From Prevotella sp. UBA3837 (lineage in GTDB: Bacteria; Bacteroidota; Bacteroidia; Bacteroidales; Bacteroidaceae), in contig DGHX01000182.1 of the NCBI GenBank assembly GCA_002392835.1, forward strand, positions 1 through 31,684: DNA of 31,684 nt, given 5' to 3'. Shown piece after piece: positions 8,038 to 15,730 of this stretch. The translations under genes were made by a program, and so were the position numbers. Positions within the stretch are counted from its first letter, which is position 1; the number at the start of each line of letters is the position of its first letter. The notes under the pieces were generated by a model, which was not told where the DNA came from, did not search any database, and saw only the letters and a program-made list of their open reading frames with translations.

Positions 8038-9335
8038 TACACGTCAAGGGCATAGACATCGGTCATGCCGCTGATGTAGTCGATGACGGCCATGAGACGC
8101 GTCTCCAGGTCGGCACTGTCTATGTCGTACTGGCTGCTGACGCGCCCTATGAGCTGCTGCGAGTAGTAGCGGTCGGGGTGGTCGATGGCCTCCACCATCA
8201 GCTCCATCAGCGTGGCCATGATGCGATAGCCCGACAGCTCCACGTCGAGCACCGGACGGCTCTTGTAGATGCGTGCCTTCGACACCTTCGTGCAGTTGAC
8301 GTATGCCTCGCGGGGCTGCGTGCTGATGTTGTCGATGAGCGAGCCCGTGAAGGTTCCCCCGAGTATCTGCTCCTCGTGGGCCATGAAGGTGCACACACAT
8401 TCGTTCTCCAGCTTGCCTATGACGCAGGCGCGCAGGTACTGAATCTTCTCGTTGGGGTCGGTCAGCTCCTCGTCGCTGATGCGGTTCATAATGTGCCGCT
8501 GCGCCTCCTCGTCGAAGAACGCCAGCATCATCGCCACCGTCTCGTCGTAGGTCAGGATCTTCAGCTTGTAGGCATCCTCCAGGTCCATAATCTCATAACA
8601 GATGTCGTCGGCCGCCTCCACCAAGTACACCAGCGGGTAGCGGGCCCAGCGCTCGTGGCCGTCGGCCGTCGGCAGCATCGGTATGCCCAGGCGGTCGGCA
8701 ATGGTGGTGTAGTGGCTGCGCTCGCTGGTGAAGAACCCGAACTTGTTCTTCGTGGCATGATACGACGGGAAGGGGTACTTCACTATCGAGGCCAGCGTGC
8801 TGTAGGTCATGGCGAAGCCTCCCTGCCTCCGCCCCTTGAAGCTGTGCGTCAGCAGCCGGAAGGCGTTGGCATTGCCGTCGAAGCGGGTGATGTCGCTCCA
8901 GAACTCGGGGCTGACGCGCTCCTTCAGGTAGCATCCCTTTCCCTCGGTGAAGAACGTCTGTATGGCCTTCTCGCCGCTGTGGCCGAAGGGCGGGTTACCC
9001 AGGTCGTGGGCCAGACAGGCCGTGGCCACTATCTGGCCTATCTCGGGCACCAGCGTGTCCAGATAGTCAGGGTTCCGCTTGCAGAGGGCACGCGACACAT
9101 CGTTGCCCAGCGACATGCCCACCGAGGCCACCTCCAGCGAGTGCGTCAGGCGGTTGTGCACAAACACGCTGCCAGGCAGCGGAAACACCTGCGTCTTGTT
9201 CTGCAGGCGCCGGAAGGGAGCCGAGAAGATCAGCCGGTCGTAGTCGCGCTTGAACTCCGTGCGGTCGTCGTGCCGCTCAGGGTGGCGGTGCTCCTGCCCC
9301 AGCCGGCAGTTGGAAATAAGGTCAGTCCATTTCAT
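8001..9335 (-). CDS. dgt: Deoxyguanosinetriphosphate triphosphohydrolase (dGTPase), HD family
   Basis: This 444-residue HD-domain enzyme hydrolyses dGTP to deoxyguanosine and triphosphate, controlling dNTP pools. The metal ligands are visible as His66 (RLTHSLEVA), His110-Asp111 (LAHDLGNPPFGHSGEKA) and the acidic EAADDICYEIMDLEDA near 225-240. The N-terminal DYDRLIFSAPFRRLQNKTQVFP is a strong family signature and supports the ATG at 9335. Its 3' end overlaps folK on the opposite strand by 37 bases. The -7 box ends only five bases before the ATG, so the mRNA may be leaderless or nearly so. Confidence 0.94.
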   Translation of the reverse strand: MKWTDLISNCRLGQEHRHPERHDDRTEFKRDYDRLIFSAPFRRLQNKTQVFPLPGSVFVHNRLTHSLEVASVGMSLGNDVSRALCKRNPDYLDTLVPEIGQIVATACLAHDLGNPPFGHSGEKAIQTFFTEGKGCYLKERVSPEFWSDITRFDGNANAFRLLTHSFKGRRQGGFAMTYSTLASIVKYPFPSYHATKNKFGFFTSERSHYTTIADRLGIPMLPTADGHERWARYPLVYLVEAADDICYEIMDLEDAYKLKILTYDETVAMMLAFFDEEAQRHIMNRISDEELTDPNEKIQYLRACVIGKLENECVCTFMAHEEQILGGTFTGSLIDNISTQPREAYVNCTKVSKARIYKSRPVLDVELSGYRIMATLMELMVEAIDHPDRYYSQQLIGRVSSQYDIDSADLETRLMAVIDYISGMTDVYALDVYQKICGISLPIV

Positions 9336-9340
9336 CGGTG

Positions 9341-9348
9341 CAAAGTTA
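9341..9348 (-). promoter_or_regulatory. -7 element directly at the dgt start
   Basis: TAACTTTG on the minus strand ends five bases before the dgt ATG. With normal start-site spacing, transcription would begin at or within a base or two of the start codon. No good -33 TTTG is present. Confidence 0.45.
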
Positions 9349-9473
9349 CGAAAAAAGCTTGTAAAAGCGAAGCGATTTTGGAAGATTAACGCAATTCGGT
9401 CTAAAATAAAGGCAATACGAGGAAGTTCAAATTGGGGCTGAAAGCAAATTGGGGAGGATTGGTGAAGGAGTTA

Positions 9474-9492
9474 GGTTGCCAAATCGTAACCC
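9474..9492. other. Left attachment-site repeat (attL)
   Basis: This is the left copy of the 19-bp direct repeat, 95 bases before the integrase start. The core has partial dyad symmetry (GGTT...AACC), as expected for a tyrosine-recombinase crossover site. No tRNA gene is involved. Confidence 0.75.
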
Positions 9493-9548
9493 GTTCTTAT
9501 TCCGCAAACTGCTACATTTTGCATAGCGATGGATGCCAAAAGAAATTG

Positions 9549-9556
9549 TAGTTTTG
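9549..9556 (+). promoter_or_regulatory. Possible weak -7 element before the integrase
   Basis: TAGTTTTG fits TAnnTTTG 30 bases before the integrase ATG. No TTTG occurs 20 bases further upstream, so any local promoter is probably weak. Confidence 0.3.
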
Positions 9557-9586
9557 CAGCCAGAATTAAAAAAAGGAGTAAGAAAC

Positions 9587-10807
9587 ATGAGAAGTACTTT
9601 TAACATTCTGTTCTATGTGAACAAGAGTAAAGAGAAGAATGGTGTGGTGCCAGTGATGGGCAGGGTGACGATTAACGGCACGCAGAGCCAGTTCAGTTGT
9701 AAGAAAACGATTCCGCTTGACATGTGGGACGTGAAAGGCAATTGTGCCAAAGGGCGCACTAAAGAGGCATTGCAGATTAACCGCGAACTTGACAATATCA
9801 AGGCGCAGATTATCAAGCACTATCAGCACCTTTCGAATAGAGAGGCTTTCGTGACTGCTGAGATGGTGCGCAATTCCTATCAAGGATTTGGCAGCGAGTA
9901 TGAGACGCTGCTGAGTGCTTTCGACAAGGACATTGCCAACCAGAAAAAGCGTGTGGGCAAGGACAGGGCTGCAAGCACGCTTTGGGCTATGGAGCGTTCG
10001 CGGAAGGATGTGGCAGAGTTCATCCAATCGCACTACCGTCGCACGGATATGTCGATGTTGGAACTGACGCCAGAGTTCATCAAGGACTTTGCCGCTTACC
10101 TCAGTACAGACCGAGGACTGGCTAACGGTACTATCTGGCAGCGATGCATGTGGTTGAAGGGCGTTGTGCTAAGGGCACATTATAACGGCAAGATTCCCCG
10201 TAACCCATTTGCGCAGTTCCACATCAGCCCGAACTGTAAGGAAAGGGAGTTCCTGACCGAGGAAGAACTGAAGGCCGTCGTAACCCATGAGTTTGAGGAT
10301 GACAATCTCGCCTTCGTTCGTGACGTTTTTGTATTCGTGTGCTTCACCGCCCTCTCGTTCATTGACGTAAAGAACCTGACCACGGACAACATCGTAGACA
10401 TCAACGGTGACAAGTGGATTATCAGCAAGCGTCACAAAACCAACATCCCCTTCCAGGTGAAACTGATGGACGTTCCCTTGCAGATTATCGACCGTTACAA
10501 GCACTTACAGGAAGACAAGCTAGTGTTCGGTAAGATGAACTACTGGTCGATGTGCAAGAAGCTGAAAACGGTCATGAAAGCCTGCGGTATAGAGAAAGCC
10601 ATCTCCTACCATTGTGGCCGCCACTCGTTCGCAACCTTGGCGCTTTCAAAGGGCATGCCCATCGAGAGCGTGAGCCGTGTATTGGGACACACGAACATCG
10701 TGACCACCCAGATTTACGCCCGCATCACAAGCCAGAAACTTGACAACGATCTGACGATGCTCGGCAATAAACTCAACGCATCATTCAAAGACATTAAGAT
10801 GGCATAG
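9587..10807 (+). CDS. Tyrosine recombinase/integrase (Bacteroidales type)
   Basis: This 406-residue site-specific recombinase has an N-terminal arm-binding domain (about 1-90), a SAM-like core-binding domain (about 100-205) and a catalytic domain. Catalytic residues seen are H342-x-x-R345 (HCGRHSFAT), His368 (LGHTN) and the nucleophile Tyr377 (IYARI). The first arginine of the classical R-H-R-Y set is replaced: the expected TGLR motif reads TALS (Ser257), a substitution found in several Bacteroidetes integrases. The ATG at 9587 follows AAAAGGAG closely, so it is preferred over the in-frame ATG at 9533. It presumably integrates and excises the surrounding element. Confidence 0.93.
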   Translation: MRSTFNILFYVNKSKEKNGVVPVMGRVTINGTQSQFSCKKTIPLDMWDVKGNCAKGRTKEALQINRELDNIKAQIIKHYQHLSNREAFVTAEMVRNSYQGFGSEYETLLSAFDKDIANQKKRVGKDRAASTLWAMERSRKDVAEFIQSHYRRTDMSMLELTPEFIKDFAAYLSTDRGLANGTIWQRCMWLKGVVLRAHYNGKIPRNPFAQFHISPNCKEREFLTEEELKAVVTHEFEDDNLAFVRDVFVFVCFTALSFIDVKNLTTDNIVDINGDKWIISKRHKTNIPFQVKLMDVPLQIIDRYKHLQEDKLVFGKMNYWSMCKKLKTVMKACGIEKAISYHCGRHSFATLALSKGMPIESVSRVLGHTNIVTTQIYARITSQKLDNDLTMLGNKLNASFKDIKMA

Positions 10808-10832
10808 GTCACAATGACCCCAAATCTTCAAA

Positions 10833-10877
10833 GCAGAAAGACGAATGATTAGCGAAGTCTGTCATCCGTCTTTCTGC
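10833..10877. terminator. Hairpin between the convergent integrase and HTH genes
   Basis: GCAGAAAGACG (10833-10843) pairs with CGTCTTTCTGC (10867-10877), and ATGA with TCAT extends the stem past one mismatch. It lies between two convergent genes and probably ends transcription from both sides, although the T-tracts are short. Confidence 0.6.
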
Positions 10878-10924
10878 GTTATAATCCCACAACACACGAA
10901 GCACTAACGGCTCATTCTTTTCCC

Positions 10925-11221
10925 CTATTGTTTATACGCTGGATGATAGCAACTTTCCAGAACCTTCTCAAGATCACTTTCACGATAGAGAACCTTGCCA
11001 CCTAATAATATATATGGTATTACACCATCATTGCGGTATTCCTGTAGCGTTCGTCTGCTGACTTTTAGAATCTGAGCTACTTCTTTGTCTGTCAGGTAAC
11101 GTTCACCATCAAGTAGTGGGCGATAATTGCCTATCACTTTCTTGTATAGGGCAAGCACCTCCTTCATGTTTTCCAATGCGTTCTTCACACCGATATTATG
11201 AGGCATTATCAGTTCGTTCAT
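10925..11221 (-). CDS. Excisionase-like helix-turn-helix protein
   Basis: This 98-residue protein has a winged HTH of the HTH_17/excisionase class in its C-terminal half: YLTDKEVAQILKVSRRTLQE, then RNDGVIPYILLGGKVLYRESDLEKVL (about residues 41-88). The N-terminal half is a short helical segment. In Bacteroidales mobile elements such proteins sit next to the integrase and act as recombination directionality factors or regulators. The ATG overlaps the stop of the upstream HTH gene by four bases (ATGA). Which of the two genes is the excisionase cannot be told. Confidence 0.82.
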   Translation of the reverse strand: MNELIMPHNIGVKNALENMKEVLALYKKVIGNYRPLLDGERYLTDKEVAQILKVSRRTLQEYRNDGVIPYILLGGKVLYRESDLEKVLESCYHPAYKQ

Positions 11222-11538
11222 AGGCAGTTTGTTTTGAGATTACACATTTTACTATTCTTGTCTCTGCCATCCACGACATACAGAATTCCCTCCACATCCT
11301 CAAGTTTATAGTACACCTTGCGGTTGATTTGAGAATAGGCCAACGTTCCGTTGTCACGAAGCGTTTGTAAAGTTCTTGGACTGATGTTCAGCATTTGGCA
11401 TACATCTTGGTTGTCAAGCCAATCGCCCAACCCTTTGTCATTGCCTCTACTGACCATCTCCTTCATCTTTATGACGAAACTATTGAAGCTCGTCAGCAGT
11501 TCCTCATAGGTACTGCGATCAATTGATACTACTTCCAT
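11218..11538 (-). CDS. Excisionase-like helix-turn-helix protein, first gene of the pair
   Basis: This 106-residue protein shares the layout of its downstream neighbour. A helical N-terminus (SIDRSTYEELLTSFNSFV) precedes a winged HTH with WLDNQDVCQMLNISPRTLQT and DNGTLAYSQINRKVYYKLEDVEGIL (about 44-90). The pair probably arose by duplication and is translationally coupled. A -7 box lies 28-35 bases upstream of the ATG. Confidence 0.82.
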   Translation of the reverse strand: MEVVSIDRSTYEELLTSFNSFVIKMKEMVSRGNDKGLGDWLDNQDVCQMLNISPRTLQTLRDNGTLAYSQINRKVYYKLEDVEGILYVVDGRDKNSKMCNLKTNCL

Positions 11539-11565
11539 GTCTGTTTAGTTTTTGAAATTTGCGGG

Positions 11566-11573
11566 CAAAGGTA
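11566..11573 (-). promoter_or_regulatory. -7 element for the HTH gene pair
   Basis: TACCTTTG on the minus strand lies 28 bases before the ATG at 11538. No TTTG is seen at -33, which may indicate activator dependence. Confidence 0.5.
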
Positions 11574-11640
11574 CATCAATATCTGCGGACAGACTGCCTT
11601 AGAAAATTTAATTTTGTTTTTTAACATTAGCTACGAGCTT

Positions 11641-11820
11641 TTCTTTTGTCTTCTGCTGAGCTTGCTCATATCATAGCTGTGTGTACTTTTGGGGCATCGC
11701 TACAGAAAGTACATATTAGGCTATGCCCTATAAAGGCATTGCCAATAGAACCTATGCAGTTTTGTGTGGCACTCCACAGAAAAGTGCGTATTAGGCTACA
11801 CCCTTCTATAGAAGCTGTTT
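11641..11820 (+). repeat. Two diverged copies of an element shared with the right end of the island
   Basis: Two units follow each other: AAAGTACATATTAGGCTATG (11706-11725) and AAAGTGCGTATTAGGCTACA (11781-11800), each preceded by TTTTG-GGCA-like sequence. The first is also preceded by TGAGCTTGCTCA (11657-11668). A third copy lies in the opposite orientation at 17165-17262. The protein-like open frame across this region follows the repeats and is not considered a gene. Confidence 0.65.
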
Positions 11821-12291
11821 GCGGTATCGCAAGTAATAAAGCGTTTTTCCTTATTGACTTCAATCAAGTCGAAGTACATGTATCGTGTTTTTTCCATTGT
11901 TTAATAGAGCTGTGCCGTTGGCATAATCCTATCGAAGTCCTCGCCCGACCTTTCCAATTCCACAGTGTGCGCATTGCGTTCCGCTGCCTAAGCAGCCTCC
12001 ACAAAGCGAACAGCATCGTTACAAGTTACTACAGGTATTGGTCTAATTGATGTTGTCATACTGAAGAATAAGTCTGGAAACGAAGTGACGTATGGGAGAG
12101 TCTGGCTATAGTTTATCAAAATGACCAAACCTTGTTCATTGATTCATTCGCCAGTGAGGCTATAGTTAAGAGGAACGGATAAAAGTACCTGCTCCTAATG
12201 ATTCCTTGTCTCTAGTGATTCGCGACTTCTTCGACATTTGAGTGTTTCTATCAATCAAGAAGCGCCATAAGCCTAATGGCAAAATGAATAT
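11821..12291. other. Long non-genic stretch with one coding-like remnant
   Basis: No complete gene is seen. A 39-codon plus-strand frame without a start (11992-12111) reads SLQVTTGIGLIDVVILKNKS and beyond to a stop. It looks protein-like and may be the 3' end of a lost gene. The rest shows no homology I recognise. Confidence 0.35.
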
Positions 12292-12334
12292 GAGGCCGAC
12301 ACTGAATCGCCAGCGTCGGCCTCCCGAGGTTTTT
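12292..12334 (+). terminator. Intrinsic terminator on the plus strand
   Basis: A 9-bp perfect stem (GAGGCCGAC at 12292-12300, GTCGGCCTC at 12315-12323) is followed by CCGAGG and TTTTT. It faces plus-strand transcription, although no plus-strand gene precedes it within 1.4 kb. It may also serve the convergent secreted-protein gene. Confidence 0.55.
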
Positions 12335-12368
12335 AAGTGGGGCATGTCCCTGTCCTAAAACTCCCATC

Positions 12369-13946
12369 TTATTCATACTTTTCAACTATATAAACATAAG
12401 AGACTATTTTTTCGTTATTTATTCGATTCTTTCGAATGACATAATCCTTATTGTTGAATGTAGTCACTTTACTGTATGGAAACAAATGGGCGCAATAGTT
12501 TCCGTAATACAATTTCTGTAAGATAACTATTGGATTATCCCAACCAACATAATATCGATAAGTTGTAGCGTCAACTCTTTCTATTCTTCTAACACATCCA
12601 TGCAATTTCAAGTTATTGGATATTCCAAACTTTTTATTGTGATCCTCATGAAGTCTCTCGATATAGCGATAAGCTAAATCGAATGTCTCTGGCTTGTGAG
12701 ATTTCTCATAACTATATGAAAGATCATGATGATAACCATCAAAGAAGCCCATATCCTTAACAAGTAGGTATCGAATGGCGTCCTTTACATATTCTGGATT
12801 ATCGTTTATGTTATACTTATTATGTTCTAATTCGTAAAAGCATAATACTTTTTCGATTTCTTTATCAATTATTTGCAACTTAGGATCAAAATACCCCTTT
12901 TCAAATGCCTTGATTGTATCTCCAATAAAAGCTCCAGCTATTTCTTCTGTTACGCCATTTGAGGTTTTTGCTTTCAGAGGTCTGATTATATATTCCGGGT
13001 GTCTATGGTCTATCATGTATTTATCATATCCATGGGAAAAAGATTCTACCCATTCACGATTTTCATTGTCCGCTAATGACAGCCAGTCCCATGAATGATC
13101 TTCATTAGATTCAATATAATGTGGATTCCTCCATGTTATCAATTTCTTCTTGCTATTCATAAACACGTATTTGTCACGGAAATACTTTTGCGTGCTTTCC
13201 CAACTAAGAATATAATCATAACATTCAGGGCTATCAATAGAAGGCATAAGTTCTATAACTTTACTTATGTAGTTGCGCAGCACATTCGTTTCTGCTTCTA
13301 GTCGAAGTTCGTCTTTTTTAGAAACCATAAGTTTTCCTTCCATAACAGGAATCAGGGGGGCAATAATCTGCTCTTTGTACTTGGGTAACTCTTTTTGAAG
13401 GGCTTTTGATAATTTTTCTATCTTTGGATCGCCTTTCCTTCTCAGCATATTTTTGCACCATTTCGCGCGAAGTTTTTCACAAACTTCAGGGATTAGCCTT
13501 CTCAAAGCAACAGTCGGTTCGTAATATGCATTGTATGACAATCTTTCCCGAAGTGTGTAATACATATTGAAATTGTCCTGGGATAAGGACATTGCTTCCT
13601 GCAAAACACTTTGATATTCGTTCTCAGATGCGACAACTGCCTGCTCCTTTATCTCGGAAATAAAATTACCAAACAATTTGTCTACTTCTGCGTCTATTTC
13701 ATCTTTGTGGTTACGGATGAACTGGGTTTGGCCATAAGAATCCATGGCACTAAAACCTTGCGCCGCTATTGCTTCCAGCTCAGCCTTAACTGCTAGGCAA
13801 GTTCCCAACGTGTCAACAACTTCTTTACCCAAATAGGGCCTTGTATCGTCGAGAGAATCGAGTGAGACTTTCGACATATCAATTTCTTGCGAATAAATCC
13901 CTGTTGCCATTGACAGGGCAACAAATAATAACAAAATCTTTTTCAT
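12369..13946 (-). CDS. Secreted protein of unknown function (island cargo)
   Basis: This 525-residue protein has a clear signal peptide (MKKILLLFVALSMATGIYSQ), so the ATG at 13946 is chosen over the in-frame ATG at 13979. The mature part is charged and mainly helical up to about 260, then richer in aromatics. Notable stretches are SWESTQKYFRDKYVF, NEDHSWDWLSL and the C-terminal RYYVGWDNPIVILQKLYYGN. No catalytic signature or repeat is recognised. It starts four bases after the stop of the lipoprotein gene, so the two form one operon and probably act together in the periplasm or at the cell surface. Base composition is far more AT-rich than the flanking core genes. Confidence 0.75.
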   Translation of the reverse strand: MKKILLLFVALSMATGIYSQEIDMSKVSLDSLDDTRPYLGKEVVDTLGTCLAVKAELEAIAAQGFSAMDSYGQTQFIRNHKDEIDAEVDKLFGNFISEIKEQAVVASENEYQSVLQEAMSLSQDNFNMYYTLRERLSYNAYYEPTVALRRLIPEVCEKLRAKWCKNMLRRKGDPKIEKLSKALQKELPKYKEQIIAPLIPVMEGKLMVSKKDELRLEAETNVLRNYISKVIELMPSIDSPECYDYILSWESTQKYFRDKYVFMNSKKKLITWRNPHYIESNEDHSWDWLSLADNENREWVESFSHGYDKYMIDHRHPEYIIRPLKAKTSNGVTEEIAGAFIGDTIKAFEKGYFDPKLQIIDKEIEKVLCFYELEHNKYNINDNPEYVKDAIRYLLVKDMGFFDGYHHDLSYSYEKSHKPETFDLAYRYIERLHEDHNKKFGISNNLKLHGCVRRIERVDATTYRYYVGWDNPIVILQKLYYGNYCAHLFPYSKVTTFNNKDYVIRKNRINNEKIVSYVYIVEKYE

Positions 13947-13950
13947 AGGG

Positions 13951-14880
13951 TTAATATGCATTAGGGGGATTATAACCATGAGTAGATGTTCCTAACATTA
14001 ATAATCCAGCGTCTTCGTCACGATACATTTTGAAGCATCGGATATTATGACCACCGTAAAAATCAATAAACTTTTCAAAAGCATATTCAATATAGCCATA
14101 TCCTCGCTTGTAAAGTTGCATATTAAGAGCCTTGTCTTTGTAGTCATAATAGATTTTATTGACAATTTCTCTTACATCACTTGGAAAAGACTCGTCTAAT
14201 GGTAAGTTACAGACTATATTAAACAGATTATTCTGCAAATATGGTGCTAACTCCTTTCCTTTTGTCTGATGATTATAGGCAATCATATAAGCAAAGAAGA
14301 AATGACAGGCATAATAGTTGTAATATTGTTCTGCGTCTTCATCGTTATACTTAACTACACCATTCGCATCCAGAATTGTAACACCCTTAAAGTTGTAGTG
14401 CGTTTCATCATCTACTTGATAAGCCTCGAAGATTGGTTTATAGTCCTTAAAACATATAGCCGGATTATCCAAATGATAACCTTGAGGCTCATCGTCTCCA
14501 CACTTTACATTCCCTTCTTCATCCATATAGAAAAGTCCTTTATCCGTATCCAAGTAACTGTCAAACTCACGTGCTTTCTTACAGCATACTTCCAGAAAAG
14601 CCTTTTTTGCATTCTCGATTCTTACAGAATCCAGTGCTTCAATCTTGTCATCTGTTTCTGAAAGATAAATAGATGCTTCATCAGATGCACTATTATAAGA
14701 TTGCTGTACTTTTTCCATGGACGATGCTTCTTGCACTGCTTTTGCACCATCTTCATAGATTTGCTCAACATAATCAGCTACACGTTTTGTTGAACTACCC
14801 TTCTTTCCGCAACCAATGCAGATAAAAAATGCAGCAATTAAAACTGCCAAAACTTTCAACGAAATTTTCTTCCTGCTCAT
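13951..14880 (-). CDS. Lipoprotein of unknown function (island cargo)
   Basis: This 309-residue protein has a lipoprotein signal: a basic start (MSRKKIS), a hydrophobic core and FFICIGC with Cys24 as the likely lipidated residue. The -3 position is Cys rather than Leu. Residues 30-110 are helical and acidic (EQIYEDGAKAVQEAS, KKAFLEVCCKKAREFDSYLD). The middle carries a GLFYMDEEGNVKCGDDEP segment and the end GGHNIRCFKMYRDEDAGLLM. No family is recognised. It is the first gene of a two-gene operon and has a 248-base leader containing a long structured element. Confidence 0.75.
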   Translation of the reverse strand: MSRKKISLKVLAVLIAAFFICIGCGKKGSSTKRVADYVEQIYEDGAKAVQEASSMEKVQQSYNSASDEASIYLSETDDKIEALDSVRIENAKKAFLEVCCKKAREFDSYLDTDKGLFYMDEEGNVKCGDDEPQGYHLDNPAICFKDYKPIFEAYQVDDETHYNFKGVTILDANGVVKYNDEDAEQYYNYYACHFFFAYMIAYNHQTKGKELAPYLQNNLFNIVCNLPLDESFPSDVREIVNKIYYDYKDKALNMQLYKRGYGYIEYAFEKFIDFYGGHNIRCFKMYRDEDAGLLMLGTSTHGYNPPNAY

Positions 14881-14963
14881 AAATAATCGTTTTTAAGTTA
14901 ATACTGTCTTTATCATGCAAGTCAGCACAAACTCTGGCATACAGAAACAGCGCAAACCCACCA

Positions 14964-15091
14964 TTTCCCTAAACAGGCCTTGCACAGCCTCTATTATCCA
15001 ATGGTGAAGTCTACGCTGCTATGCGTACACTCCTTGGATAATAGTCTTGCTCGTTTACTCCCGTATCGAGGTGCAAGTTCGTTCAGGGAAA
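14964..15091 (-). ncRNA. Structured 5' leader or RNA element of the lipoprotein operon
   Basis: Four nested stems can form. They are TTTCCCTAAAC (14964-14974) with GTTCAGGGAAA (15081-15091, one mismatch), CTTGCAC (14979-14985) with GTGCAAG (15071-15077), CTATTATCCAA (14991-15001) with TTGGATAATAG (15034-15044, perfect), and TACGC (15012-15016) with GCGTA (15023-15027). The whole 128-base element lies between a minus-strand -7 box (15135-15142) and the lipoprotein ATG, so it would be transcribed as leader RNA. It could instead act as folded single-stranded DNA. I recognise no known family. Confidence 0.6.
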
Positions 15092-15134
15092 GTTGAGCAT
15101 TCAAAATGATGTGTGTATCCGAAGAAACACGATG

Positions 15135-15142
15135 CAAAATTA
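15135..15142 (-). promoter_or_regulatory. -7 element for the lipoprotein operon
   Basis: TAATTTTG on the minus strand fits TAnnTTTG and would start RNA near 15128, upstream of the structured leader. The -33 match is poor. Confidence 0.4.
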
Positions 15143-15192
15143 CAAAAAAAATAGCATTTTCGGTATCATTTCTTCAAAAATCTAATCAAAAT

Positions 15193-15224
15193 CTTGCATA
15201 ATTCGAGAAAAAGCATTATATTTG
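15193..15224 (+). promoter_or_regulatory. Promoter of the abiF-like RNA and abi gene
   Basis: CTTG (15193-15196), a 20-base spacer and TATATTTG (15217-15224) match the Bacteroidota promoter, with a start near 15231. Confidence 0.6.
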
Positions 15225-15230
15225 CACCTG

Positions 15231-15321
15231 AAATGAAGAAGATTCTCGGATAAGACAGTCCGAATCAATCGATAACAGAACCCGTCGGCATCCCGTAGAT
15301 CTGCTGGCGGGTCACCTTTTT
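15231..15321 (+). ncRNA. abiF-like structured RNA upstream of the Abi_2 gene
   Basis: The transcript from the promoter at 15193-15224 can form two hairpins. The first is GATT-ct-CGGA with TCCG-AATC (15241-15266). The second is ACCCGTC (15280-15286) with GGCGGGT (15306-15312), followed by CACC and five T, like an intrinsic terminator. It lies directly before an Abi_2 gene, the position of the published abiF RNA motif. Family membership is inferred from location and architecture, not from a covariance search. Confidence 0.6.
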
Positions 15322-15331
15322 ATAGACAGCA

Positions 15332-15721
15332 ATGAGTAATCAGAAGCCACGCACGATAGAGGAGCAAATCCGTCTGCTCCGTTCAAGAGGGATGCAGTTC
15401 AGTAGTGAAGAGTATGCGAAGGAATGTCTGTCGCATATCAGTTACTTCCGCCTGAAATACTATTGGACGGATATGATTGACGAAGAAACGGAGCACAACT
15501 TCCTTAAGGGCGCTTCTTTTGATGATGTGATAGCCCGATATAACTTTGATAGAAGTTTGCGTCTCATACTTTTTGATGCTATTGAGATTATAGAGGTGGC
15601 ACTGAGGGCGAAGATTATCAACCATCTGTCACAGGCCAAGGATAGTGGGCTTTGGTATCTGGATGAATCACTCTTTGAAAAAATGGAATACTACGAGGAC
15701 TTCCTGCTTGACCTCAAATAA
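15332..15721 (+). pseudogene. Abi_2 (AbiD/AbiF) family abortive-infection protein, truncated
   Basis: This 129-residue N-terminal part of a protein family normally near 300 residues opens with RTIEEQIRLLRSRGMQF, then LSHISYFRLKYYW and YNFDRSLRLILFDAIEIIEVALRAKI. These are typical of the Abi_2 N-terminal region. The frame stops at 15719-15721, ten bases before an inverted-repeat insertion, and the C-terminal half with the expected HEPN-type Arg/His site is missing. Intact relatives defend against phage by abortive infection and are thought to be RNases. The copy here is probably inactive, although its promoter and upstream RNA remain. Confidence 0.8.
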
Positions 15722-15730
15722 GGGAATCAC

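Noticed and set aside
9533..9586. Upstream in-frame start for the integrase
   Set aside because: The 18 extra residues (MPKEIVVLQPELKKGVRN) are unlike the family, and the AAAAGGAG ribosome site sits just before the ATG at 9587.
11646..12050. A 134-codon plus-strand frame in the repeat region
   Set aside because: Its peptide repeats follow the DNA repeats in shifting frames, it has no ribosome site or promoter, and codon use is not gene-like. The region is annotated as repeats.
14964..15091. Integron attC site or tRNA gene
   Set aside because: No RYYYAAC/GTTRRRY core pair or integron integrase is present, and the stems do not fit a cloverleaf with T- and anticodon-loop signatures.
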